A stretch of 64,000 nucleotides of DNA, taken from the NCBI GenBank assembly GCA_934454405.1, contig CAKSFN010000005.1, forward strand, positions 1-64,000. The letters are read 5' to 3'. The notes below the pieces were generated by a model. The model saw only the letters and a program-made list of their open reading frames with translations. It was not told the origin of the DNA and ran no database searches. Position 1 is the first letter of the stretch, and each line of letters starts with the position of its first letter. Both the position numbers and the translations under genes were made by a program. Below are positions 51,741 to 59,427 of the stretch, in pieces. The DNA is from an uncultured Eubacteriales bacterium. Lineage in GTDB: Bacteria; Bacillota; Clostridia; Oscillospirales; UBA644.

Positions 51741-54578
51741 TCAACCGCGCGTGTCGGCATATTTCTGCGCAGCGGAGCGGATAAACGACGCCTTTGCGGA
51801 GGACGCACCGTTGACAATGATATAAAACGCGTTGCCGAGCGTGTAGCCGCTGACGGTCAGGGACGTGTCATAACCGGCGGCTTTGAGAACGGCTGCCCTG
51901 TTGGCCTTGAAGGTCGCCCAGAACTCATCGACATCTCCTATTATATGAAGCTCAATATATCCGTCCTCTCTGAGGCAGCGCGCCGCTTTTTCAAGCTCAA
52001 ATCCGTTCGATATCTTATCCTCAACACGCCAATAATTCGCTTTTGTCGAGGTGCAGTTCGGGATAGGCCACGGCATTTCTTCCAGAGTTCTCGATTTCAG
52101 AAGTTCTTCGGTCGTTATATTCATATACTCGTGGAAGATCGCGTTGATGCTGTCCTGATCCGCCCATGTCGGGTCACAGAAATAGTATTCGCCGTCTATC
52201 CGAACGAGAAGCCATGCGTGGTATACGACATTTCCCGAATCATCTTTTGTCTCGCCCGTTACATAGGTAGAAACTATACCTGCTTTATATAATAAGTACT
52301 GTAATCCGCGAGCATATCCGGCACAGATCGCCTCTCCGTTGCAGAGAGAGCCGTATGCGGTCTGATCGTAATCGTTGAAAACGTATGTCACGGTCTTCAA
52401 AAATCTGTCGTGAATGATGACCTCGCGCTCATATTCGCTCATCGAAGCGGTTATGCCCTCGAGAAGCTTCGTCACTTTCGCCTCAACTTCTGCGCGATGT
52501 GTTTCAAGCTCTTCGCCCGTGAAGAAATAATTCGGATAGACAAAACCGATATATGTTTTTCCGTCCTGAACGGAGTTCGAATAGCTGTAAGAGTTCTTGA
52601 ACCACCAAAACTCGGGGCAGTCGTTCAATACGCCCGTAAAGACGATATTGAAAAACTCGTCGGAAGTCAAACGGTACGACGAAAAATCTATCGAATCCTC
52701 GCAGGCGGCGAGCGCGTCGTAAAATCTGTCGTAAGCCGCCCTGTATCTATCGTCGAGCTGATTATAAATATAATACTGATCTCTTGTAACGGCTGTCAAC
52801 GCGTTGTTTTCGATATAAACAAGCCGTTCCTCGCCCGTCACCGTCGTTCCGTCGAGAGTTATGTAGTATGCGGTCACGCGGAAAGGAATCTTTCCGACGG
52901 AAAAAGGAATGTTCGTTATCGTAAAGGTTGTAAAGAACGCGGAATCGGAGCAGATCTCGGAAGGCGAATAAACGATCCTTCCTTTATTCGCGGTCATTTC
53001 ACGGTATGCGCAGTGCACGGGCTGCGTAACGGCGATGCCGTTATAAGAAATCTTGAAGCCCGCTTCGGCATACGCGACGGAATCAAGCGTGGAAATAAAA
53101 CGAAGATTGCGCGGATCCGTAGGTTCTTTTTTATCGGTCACCTGAGCCTTCACCGTCAAAACGGCTTTATCGATGAACTTTGCGTACGCAGTTCCCTCGT
53201 TTTCTTTATAAGGAACGGTCTTTGCGCTGTCCGAAAACCAACCGGCAAAGATAACACCGGGGCGTTCGGGCGCGGTTCCCGTTTTTTTATATGAAGAAAC
53301 CTCGTATTTATCGGTCACGAAGACGATGCTCATTATTGCACTTTCGAGCGTTTTATATCTTGCGGCCTGTTCGTCATAACGGCTGTCGTTGAACGTGTTG
53401 TAAGCATAGTTGTAGTGCGCGTGAACGAGAAAATCATTCAGCGCGTTGAGCGCCGCCGCGTAAGAGGACGCTGTCAGAAGGTTTTGATCTTTGGTTGAAA
53501 CGTAAGTATAATTTGCGGAAGTATACGTCACGGCAAGCGTTGAAGGCATATACCTGTTCCAAAGGTCATAGGCGCGTTTTTTACCGCCGTCCAGAATATA
53601 CATCTGCTCGCCGAATTCATTGAGAAAATACGAAATAAACCTGCGGTTCACGGCAGGGATAATCATTTCATCCAGAGCCGCCCCGTTGTTTGCCATCATA
53701 AACTCAAACACAACGGAATACGGCGTTCCGCTTGCTTTCTGCTCGGCGTGGGCGCTGTCGTCCGCCGAAGTCGGAATTGAGCAGAGAGCCGCAAAATATT
53801 TATCCCACGCGTGCCCCGAAGCGCCTATCGAATCATCGAAAGTAAAGGTCGAACGCGCGTATGTCGGGTCGGGCTCGGGGGAAGGCTCCGGCTCGGGGTC
53901 GGGATTCGGAGACGGAGTCACGTTTTCGATCACGGCAAGAGCCGAGGCAAGCGTATTATATCTTGCAAGCTGCTCGTCGTATCTGTTTTCATTGTAAGTG
54001 TTGAACGCATAGTTGTAATGCGCGTGGACGAGAAAATCGTTCAGCGCGTCAAGAGCCGCCTGATATTCGGCAGAGTCGTAAACCGTCTGCTCCGCCGCGG
54101 GAACATAATAATAGTAATCGGAAGTATAGGTTACTTTCAGTCCCTCGTTGACCGTAGAGTTCCAAAGAGCATAGGCGCGCTCTTTTCCTCCGTCGAGAAT
54201 ATACATCTGCCCGCCGAATTCATGCAGCAGATATTGAAGCAGATTTTTTCCCGTCGAGGTCGTAAGCGAGTCATATCTTGACGTATCTCCGACGCCGGCA
54301 AGTTCGGAGTCCTTCGTTCCCGTTGAGAGATAGTCGCTCCACATCGTTTGGTCGACAACATAATACGGCGTACCCTCCGCGCGCATGGAAGCATGCGCGG
54401 AATCGTCCGACGGGATTGAATTTATCGCGCGGTAATACCCCTCCCAGTTATGATTCGCCGCAACCGCCGACGAGTCAAAGAAAAAAACCGTTTGATTTGC
54501 CGCAGACGTTCGGACGCACGCAAAAACACCCGCGAGCATCACTGTTGCAAGCAAAACGGAAATAAACTTTTTTACCAC
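51741..54578 (-). CDS. Large secreted transglutaminase-like protein with a duplicated N-terminal domain
   Basis: The GTG start at 54578 (GAGG eight bases upstream) gives 945 aa. A Sec signal covers about 1-27. Two related domains of about 180-190 aa follow at 29-219 and 243-418, sharing QMYILDGGK-RAY-LWN and LNDFLVHAHYNYA with RYDEQ-ARY; a Pro/Glu/Asp linker (221-238) joins them. Next comes an InlB-like B repeat segment (about 428-457, PGVIFAGWFSDS), a beta domain (about 475-590, PRNLRFISTLDS), a helical segment, and a transglutaminase-like domain with triad candidates C752 (EAICAGYARG), H787 (YHAWLLV) and D802 (CDPTW). It probably acts outside the cell on proteins or peptides. I do not recognise the duplicated domain. 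Confidence 0.88.
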   Translation of the reverse strand: MVKKFISVLLATVMLAGVFACVRTSAANQTVFFFDSSAVAANHNWEGYYRAINSIPSDDSAHASMRAEGTPYYVVDQTMWSDYLSTGTKDSELAGVGDTSRYDSLTTSTGKNLLQYLLHEFGGQMYILDGGKERAYALWNSTVNEGLKVTYTSDYYYYVPAAEQTVYDSAEYQAALDALNDFLVHAHYNYAFNTYNENRYDEQLARYNTLASALAVIENVTPSPNPDPEPEPSPEPDPTYARSTFTFDDSIGASGHAWDKYFAALCSIPTSADDSAHAEQKASGTPYSVVFEFMMANNGAALDEMIIPAVNRRFISYFLNEFGEQMYILDGGKKRAYDLWNRYMPSTLAVTYTSANYTYVSTKDQNLLTASSYAAALNALNDFLVHAHYNYAYNTFNDSRYDEQAARYKTLESAIMSIVFVTDKYEVSSYKKTGTAPERPGVIFAGWFSDSAKTVPYKENEGTAYAKFIDKAVLTVKAQVTDKKEPTDPRNLRFISTLDSVAYAEAGFKISYNGIAVTQPVHCAYREMTANKGRIVYSPSEICSDSAFFTTFTITNIPFSVGKIPFRVTAYYITLDGTTVTGEERLVYIENNALTAVTRDQYYIYNQLDDRYRAAYDRFYDALAACEDSIDFSSYRLTSDEFFNIVFTGVLNDCPEFWWFKNSYSYSNSVQDGKTYIGFVYPNYFFTGEELETHRAEVEAKVTKLLEGITASMSEYEREVIIHDRFLKTVTYVFNDYDQTAYGSLCNGEAICAGYARGLQYLLYKAGIVSTYVTGETKDDSGNVVYHAWLLVRIDGEYYFCDPTWADQDSINAIFHEYMNITTEELLKSRTLEEMPWPIPNCTSTKANYWRVEDKISNGFELEKAARCLREDGYIELHIIGDVDEFWATFKANRAAVLKAAGYDTSLTVSGYTLGNAFYIIVNGASSAKASFIRSAAQKYADTRG

Positions 54579-54613
54579 GTTAAAAGCCTCTTTTCACGGA
54601 GAATTCTTCTTTT

Positions 54614-54642
54614 ATTATAGCAATTTGCATAAAAAAAGTCAA
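54614..54642 (-). promoter_or_regulatory. Sigma-A promoter of the transglutaminase gene
   Basis: TTGACT and a perfect TATAAT separated by 17 nt on the minus strand, about 30 nt before the start codon. The 424-bp gap 54579-55002 also contains the divergent promoter and operators listed below, a TATAAT at about 54831 and a CTTCGG/CCGAAG hairpin (54710-54751). Confidence 0.88.
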
Positions 54643-54873
54643 TACGCTGTCGAAAAAAAAATCAAAACGACATATAAAAAAACTCCTCCCGAAACGGTAT
54701 AAAACGTCTCTTCGGGGTTCGGATACGAAATCAGCGAAAACCGACCCGAAGAATTTTTATCCGAAATCAAAAAATCAAGCGCAAAGTCCTTTTTATCGGA
54801 CAGATACCGTGTTATAATAAAAGCGCAAAAAGAGAAAAGAACCGAGTTTAATTATCGCGATTTGTAAAATAAC

Positions 54874-54889
54874 TGTGAATAATATCACA
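54874..54889. promoter_or_regulatory. CRP/FNR-like operator, TGTGA-N6-TCACA
   Basis: A perfect 5-bp inverted repeat with 6-nt spacing, identical to the consensus layout of the CRP/FNR superfamily. Its centre is about 60 nt upstream of the predicted start site of the promoter at 54906-54934, the usual place for an activator. Confidence 0.55.
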
Positions 54890-54905
54890 AATTGCAAAAT
54901 ACATC

Positions 54906-54934
54906 TTGACTTCCGCCGAAAAGTGTGATACAAT
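54906..54934 (+). promoter_or_regulatory. Promoter of the 100-aa membrane protein
   Basis: TTGACT and TACAAT separated by 17 nt, about 70 nt before the ATG at 55003. It is flanked by an upstream TGTGA-N6-TCACA and overlapped by a second inverted repeat. Confidence 0.8.
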
Positions 54935-54943
54935 CATATCACA
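54924..54943. promoter_or_regulatory. Operator candidate overlapping the -10, TGTGATA-N6-TATCACA
   Basis: A perfect 7-bp inverted repeat covers the -10 element and the predicted start point, a position typical of repressor binding. A further half-site ATTATCACA lies near 54964-54972. The half-site is shared with the upstream element at 54874-54889. Confidence 0.55.
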
Positions 54944-55002
54944 CAGGGTGAGATTTCCAAGAGATTATCACAAAGACTTCACTTACAGAGAGGAAAATCA
55001 AA

Positions 55003-55305
55003 ATGACTGTCGGCTACAATGAAAAAAGCTATAACCGGGAGATCACGGAAGACGCGAAATATGCGGCGAGAGCAGCCGAAAGGGCTGCGCGCAGAGCGGC
55101 GGCGGAAGCAAAAAGGCATTCCGCGGACGTCTGCATCCTGATTGCCGCGGCGGCGATAGCGCTTATCGTTTTCATTGTTTGCGGAACCGCCGCGGCGGCG
55201 GCGAGAGGCTTTATCTTCGGCATCGGCGGCGAAGCGCTGCTTGCCGCAGGCGTGCTTTTCGGTCTTTTCAGACTGTGGAAAAAGATTAAAAAGCATCTCG
55301 GCTGA
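55003..55305 (+). CDS. Small Ala/Arg-rich membrane protein, 100 aa
   Basis: The ATG follows GAGAGGAAAATCAAA. Residues 18-40 form a positively charged, alanine-rich helix (AARAAERAARRAAAEAKR). Two membrane segments follow (about 43-66 and 72-92), and the end is a basic KKIKKHLG. I know of no family for it. It stands alone and carries the best-defined regulatory region in this part of the window, so it is likely expressed under a specific condition. Confidence 0.75.
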   Translation: MTVGYNEKSYNREITEDAKYAARAAERAARRAAAEAKRHSADVCILIAAAAIALIVFIVCGTAAAAARGFIFGIGGEALLAAGVLFGLFRLWKKIKKHLG

Positions 55306-55362
55306 AAAACGGCAGTCTTAAATTTATCAAAAGCTTTTTCTACATTCTTCATCTCTTCATAA

Positions 55363-55402
55363 AACGACCCCCGCGGCGTATCCGAAACGCCGTGGGGTCG
55401 TT
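55363..55402. terminator. Terminator after the small membrane protein gene
   Basis: AACGACCCC-GCGGCGT pairs with ACGCCG-GGGGTCGTT across a short loop, 57 bp after the stop; the trailing T-run is weak. It may serve both directions. Confidence 0.75.
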
Positions 55403-55438
55403 GCTTTAACATTCAATCTTGAATTTCGCAGTCAGAAA

Positions 55439-55460
55439 GAAACGGTCTGTCCTCCGTTTC
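55439..55460 (-). terminator. Hairpin at the end of the pheS-alr operon
   Basis: On the minus strand GAAACGG pairs with CCGTTTC and is followed by TTTCTG, 20 bp after the alr stop. With the hairpin at 55363-55402 it forms a double end. Confidence 0.55.
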
Positions 55461-55480
55461 GGTTTGCGGCGAAAACAGGC

Positions 55481-56662
55481 TCAGTCCAGAATGGAGCTGT
55501 ACGATCCGACCTTTTTGCCGTCCTTGATGTAAACGCGCGGAACACGCTTGCCGATAAGACAGGTTATCTCATAATTGATGGTATTCATTCTGTCCGCGAT
55601 GTCGGTCGCGGTTATAACCTCGTTCCCGTCCCTGCCGATTATCGTAACCTCGTCTCCCCTTTTTACGTCGGGAATATCGGTAACGTCAATCATACATTGA
55701 TCCATACATATTCTGCCGACGATTTTGGCGCGTCTGCCGTGAATAAGCACTTCGCCGTTGTCGGAAAGCAGGCGCGAATAACCGTCCGCATAGCCTATCG
55801 GAAGCGTTGCGAGAGTTGTTTTTTTCGTCGCAGTGAACCTGCGTCCGTAGCTGACGCTCATCCCCTCTTCAATTGTCCGCGTCTGCGAAACAACGGCTTT
55901 GAGGCTTAACGCGGGGAGAAGCCCGATGTCCCGTGTTTTTTTATCGGGAAGCATTCCGAAAAGTATAATTCCCGGGCGGCAGCGGTCGAGATGGTACTGC
56001 GGATAGTTGATTATCGCGGCACTGTTGCAGACATGGCGCATTGAAAAGGATACGCCGTTGTCTTCAAGCTCTTCAACCGTTTTCATATAGCGCTCGAACT
56101 GTATATCCGTAAAATCCTGCTCGGGCTCGTCCGACACAGAAAAATGAGTAAAAATCCCCTCAAAATCAAGTTTATCCGAAAACTCGGATACGGCGCGGGA
56201 AAGCTCCCGAACGGTCTTTTTCCGCATTTCGTCGTTCTGAACGGCAAAGCCGAGGCGGGACATTCCCGTATCAAGCTTTATATGCACCTTGAGCTTGTTG
56301 CCGCTTCCGACAAGAGAGTCGTAAATATCTTTTATATAATCGTAAGAAAAAACGGTCTGCGTTATTCTTTCTTTTTGAAGAACGTCTGCGAACTGCGCGG
56401 GCGTATAGCCGAGAATCAGCATTCTGCCGCCGATTCCGGCATTGCGAAGCTGAACCACCTCGTCAATGGAGGAAAGCGCGAACATATCCGTTTCTTTTTC
56501 CAGAGCCTTTGCAACGGCAACGGCTCCGTGACCGTATGCGTCGGCTTTGACGACGGCGATTATTTTTGAATTGCCTGTCAGTGTTTTTTTTACCATACCG
56601 ACATTGTGCAGAATGTTGTCTATATCAACCTCCGCCCAAGTGCGGTTAAAAAGATTTTCCAT
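55481..56662 (-). CDS. alr: Alanine racemase
   Basis: The 393-aa PLP enzyme makes D-alanine for peptidoglycan. The PLP lysine lies in VVKADAYGHG (near residue 39) and the catalytic tyrosine in SVSYGRRF. The barrel and the C-terminal beta domain (GRICMDQCMIDVTDI) are complete. Its ATG shares one base with the stop of the lipoprotein gene. It is the last gene of the pheS operon. Confidence 0.97.
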   Translation of the reverse strand: MENLFNRTWAEVDIDNILHNVGMVKKTLTGNSKIIAVVKADAYGHGAVAVAKALEKETDMFALSSIDEVVQLRNAGIGGRMLILGYTPAQFADVLQKERITQTVFSYDYIKDIYDSLVGSGNKLKVHIKLDTGMSRLGFAVQNDEMRKKTVRELSRAVSEFSDKLDFEGIFTHFSVSDEPEQDFTDIQFERYMKTVEELEDNGVSFSMRHVCNSAAIINYPQYHLDRCRPGIILFGMLPDKKTRDIGLLPALSLKAVVSQTRTIEEGMSVSYGRRFTATKKTTLATLPIGYADGYSRLLSDNGEVLIHGRRAKIVGRICMDQCMIDVTDIPDVKRGDEVTIIGRDGNEVITATDIADRMNTINYEITCLIGKRVPRVYIKDGKKVGSYSSILD

Positions 56663-57126
56663 TATTTTCTTCCTTTGAAATCCGCCCGAAGCCCGTTATA
56701 CTCAAACTGCAGCGGAGCGGAGCTTTTTTTATCTACCGTCAACGAATAACCGAAGCCCTTATAGGTTCCCGAAAAAACCACAACCTCGGCGGAGGAAGAC
56801 TTTTCGCAGGCTATCTCCTCGGTCAGAATTTTTTTCAATAATTGTCCGAGGTTAAAAACCGAAGCTGCCCCGAAAAGCGTCGGGTCCGAGATTTTCTGTC
56901 CTTCAAAAACAACGTCATAACCGTCAACGGATGCCGTTACGGGGCTTGAAAGCTGTCCCGCGCGGTCGATAACCGTCGTCTGCGTCGGCGTAAAAACAAC
57001 ATCGTAATATGGCGTCTGAGCCTCAAAACGGTAATCCGTGAGAGGCTTGTTTTCAACATCGGATATTTTCGCACATCCCGTCAGAAGCGTTGCGAAAAGC
57101 AGCGCGAAGACAAAAGGTCTGCGCAT
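56662..57126 (-). CDS. Small lipoprotein of unknown function
   Basis: The 154-aa protein has a textbook lipobox LLTGC with the lipidated Cys18, followed by an all-beta-looking domain (YYDVVFTPTQTTVID, ASVDGYDVVFEG). It is coupled to alr by a one-base overlap and follows nnrD/E by 12 nt. Lipoproteins of this kind are found beside alr in related Clostridia; the role is unknown. Confidence 0.82.
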   Translation of the reverse strand: MRRPFVFALLFATLLTGCAKISDVENKPLTDYRFEAQTPYYDVVFTPTQTTVIDRAGQLSSPVTASVDGYDVVFEGQKISDPTLFGAASVFNLGQLLKKILTEEIACEKSSSAEVVVFSGTYKGFGYSLTVDKKSSAPLQFEYNGLRADFKGRK

Positions 57127-57138
57127 AAAAATCCCCCG

Positions 57139-58587
57139 TCAGATAAGATTTCCGATAAAACGCGGAAGGTCGGAAGGAAGCGCGCCCGCCTCCGAATTTC
57201 CGTTCGCCGTCAGAATTTCCGCCGCGTTTCCGTGAATATAAGCGCCGAGCCGAGCCGCCGTTACGGCATCATAACCCTGCGCAAGCAGAGAGCCGATAAC
57301 GCCCGCCAGCACGTCGCCGCTTCCGCCCTTTGCCAGCGCGGAGTTGCCGCTCATATTAACATAAACATTTCCCTGCGGATCGGATATCAGCGTTCTGTTC
57401 CCCTTCAGCAGAACCGTTGCGTTGTATTTAACGGCGAAATCGCGAACGGCGCCGAATCTGTCCGCCTCGATTTTCGCAACCGAGCAGCCGCAAAGACGCG
57501 CCATTTCGGCGGGATGCGGCGTCAGAACGCAGTCGGGTCTGAGTTTTTTCAGTTTATTTGTATGCTTTGCAAGATAGTTTAATGCGTCTGCGTCAATAAC
57601 GCACGGACGCTTTCTTTTAAGATATTTTTTTATGACGCGGCCTTTTTTCCCGAGCCCGCAGCCGACAACAAACGCGTCGGCTTTTTTGATCTTCTTTTTT
57701 CGACCCACAAAAACCGGCTCGGCAAGGTGCGCCTGAATTATTTTTCTCGTTTTTCCGTCGGATGCGGCGTAAACAAGCCCGACGCCGCTTCTCAGAGCGC
57801 CCGAACAGCACAAAACCGCGGAGCCCGCCATTTTTTTCGTGCCGCAAACAACCTGAAGCGAGCCGAATGTGCCCTTATTGGAATTTTGTTTTCTTTTCTT
57901 GACGGAAAGCAAAACTCTGCCGTCGTTTTCGTATATATAAGGGTTCTGCATTCCGAGAGCCTCCGCAGGAAGCCCTATATCCGCAATGACTACGCGTCCT
58001 ATATAGTTTTTTGCAGGATACAAAAACATAAAAGGCTTTTTGGCGGCAAACGTCACCGTTATGTCGGCTCTGACAGCCGTTCCGATAACCTCGCCCGTGT
58101 CACACCGAACGCCGCTCGGAACATCGCAGGCGATAACGCGCTTGCCGCAGGTCGCATCCGCAAGAATCTTCGCGTCCGTTCTGAGTTCGCCGGCAAAGCC
58201 CGTGCCGAAAATACAATCGACAACAACATCCGCGTCGGCAACAAGCTTAACGGCGTCCGCAACGCCCTTTTTCGCGACATCGTAAACGATTTCCTCGTCA
58301 AGCTCGGAAAGCATCGTCGCCGCGTCGGGAGAAAGATTTTCCGTACCGTAGACCGCAACCGCGGTCACTTTTTTGCCTGCGTTCTTCAAGAGTCCCGCAA
58401 GACAAAAGCCGTCGCCGCCGTTGTTTCCCCGTCCCGCAAGAACGACAAAACCGTTCGCCTCCGAAAACTCGCGGCAGGCGTCGAAAAGAGCCCTCGCGGC
58501 GGAGCGCATAAGCTCTGTTGAAGGAATATTCAAAACCTCGACGGCGTATCTGTCCGCGCCGTGCATCTGTTCGGAAGTGAAAATCAT
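57139..58587 (-). CDS. Bifunctional NAD(P)HX epimerase / ADP-dependent NAD(P)HX dehydratase
   Basis: The 482-aa fusion repairs hydrated NADH and NADPH. The N-terminal YjeF_N epimerase domain (about 1-205) has LAGRGNNGGDGFCLAGLL and VDCIFGTGF. The C-terminal ribokinase-like dehydratase domain (about 215-480) has VLTPHPAEMARL and NSALAKGGSGDVLAGVIGSLL with the catalytic Asp. It lies next to alr, as is common in Firmicutes. Confidence 0.95.
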   Translation of the reverse strand: MIFTSEQMHGADRYAVEVLNIPSTELMRSAARALFDACREFSEANGFVVLAGRGNNGGDGFCLAGLLKNAGKKVTAVAVYGTENLSPDAATMLSELDEEIVYDVAKKGVADAVKLVADADVVVDCIFGTGFAGELRTDAKILADATCGKRVIACDVPSGVRCDTGEVIGTAVRADITVTFAAKKPFMFLYPAKNYIGRVVIADIGLPAEALGMQNPYIYENDGRVLLSVKKRKQNSNKGTFGSLQVVCGTKKMAGSAVLCCSGALRSGVGLVYAASDGKTRKIIQAHLAEPVFVGRKKKIKKADAFVVGCGLGKKGRVIKKYLKRKRPCVIDADALNYLAKHTNKLKKLRPDCVLTPHPAEMARLCGCSVAKIEADRFGAVRDFAVKYNATVLLKGNRTLISDPQGNVYVNMSGNSALAKGGSGDVLAGVIGSLLAQGYDAVTAARLGAYIHGNAAEILTANGNSEAGALPSDLPRFIGNLI

Positions 58588-58602
58588 AACCTTCTCCCCT
58601 TT

Positions 58603-59130
58603 TCAGCGAAGAATCGGCGCAAGCCTTTTTTCAAGGTCGGCGCGAATTTTATCGTTCGGCTCGAAAATAAGCAGAGTCATACCCTCGGACGGATGCTGAA
58701 TAACGGCGTAGCAGGCAAGAGTTCCCATATTCGAGGAAACGTCCGCGACCGTGTCAAACTGCCGCTGCGCAAGGCGCGCCGCCGCCTTTTCGTCATAGTC
58801 ACCGTATTCGCGAAAATGCTTGTAATTCACGGTTATTATACGCTTTCTGAACGCTTGGCTCATAATCTTGTCAATATCTATCTCGCCGTTCAAATATGTA
58901 TATTCGTATTCGATATATTTGTATCGCATATACACCTTCGCGCCGAGATAGATCATAATAAGGCACGCAAGACCGCCGAGCATATACGCAAAAGCGTTGC
59001 CCGCAAGCAGACGAACCGCAGCCATAACTCCGGTCGAAGCGGCAAGCACGGCGACAAGAATCCCGTATTTCCTGAGATTCTCCGCCGCGGTATTCTTATG
59101 CCGATAGATCTGTTCAATCAAGATGTCCAT
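58603..59130 (-). CDS. Membrane protein with two helices, DUF6106-like
   Basis: The 175-aa protein has a short cytosolic start, two membrane helices (about 22-40 and 47-66) and a cytosolic domain beginning YEYTYLNGEIDIDKI. The YxYxxxNGEIDIDKI text is what I associate with DUF6106, a PH-like family of Clostridia, though this is from memory. It lies between ireB and nnrD/E with short gaps. Function unknown. Confidence 0.8.
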   Translation of the reverse strand: MDILIEQIYRHKNTAAENLRKYGILVAVLAASTGVMAAVRLLAGNAFAYMLGGLACLIMIYLGAKVYMRYKYIEYEYTYLNGEIDIDKIMSQAFRKRIITVNYKHFREYGDYDEKAAARLAQRQFDTVADVSSNMGTLACYAVIQHPSEGMTLLIFEPNDKIRADLEKRLAPILR

Positions 59131-59138
59131 GGCGCGCC

Positions 59139-59405
59139 TCAGTTTTCAAGATATTCCTTGACAAGAGTTTCCAGAAGTTCGTCACGGTCTATCTTTCGGA
59201 TGAGCGCCCTTGCGTTTTTGTGGTTGGTTATATAGCCCGGATCCTCGGACAGAATATAACCGACGATCTGATTGAGAGGATCGTATCCCTTTTCGACAAG
59301 GGCATCGTAAACGGTCGTCAGAATACGTTTCATCTCGCTGTCTTTGCTGTTTTTAATTGAAAAAACGATGGTATCGCTCCCGATATTGTTTTCTTTTCTG
59401 TCCAC
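59139..59405 (-). CDS. ireB: IreB family regulatory phosphoprotein
   Basis: The 88-aa protein starts at a GTG five bases after GGAGG. It has the family core ILTTVYDALVEKGYDPLNQIVGYILSEDPGYI and ARALIRKIDRDELLETLV. In Enterococcus IreB is a substrate of the PASTA kinase IreK and lowers cephalosporin resistance. It usually sits near alaS and ruvX; here it follows pheT and precedes cell-wall gene alr. Conserved threonines (TTVYDA region) are candidate phosphosites. Confidence 0.93.
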   Translation of the reverse strand: MDRKENNIGSDTIVFSIKNSKDSEMKRILTTVYDALVEKGYDPLNQIVGYILSEDPGYITNHKNARALIRKIDRDELLETLVKEYLEN

Positions 59406-59427
59406 TGTGTCCTCCCTCCGAGCGTTT

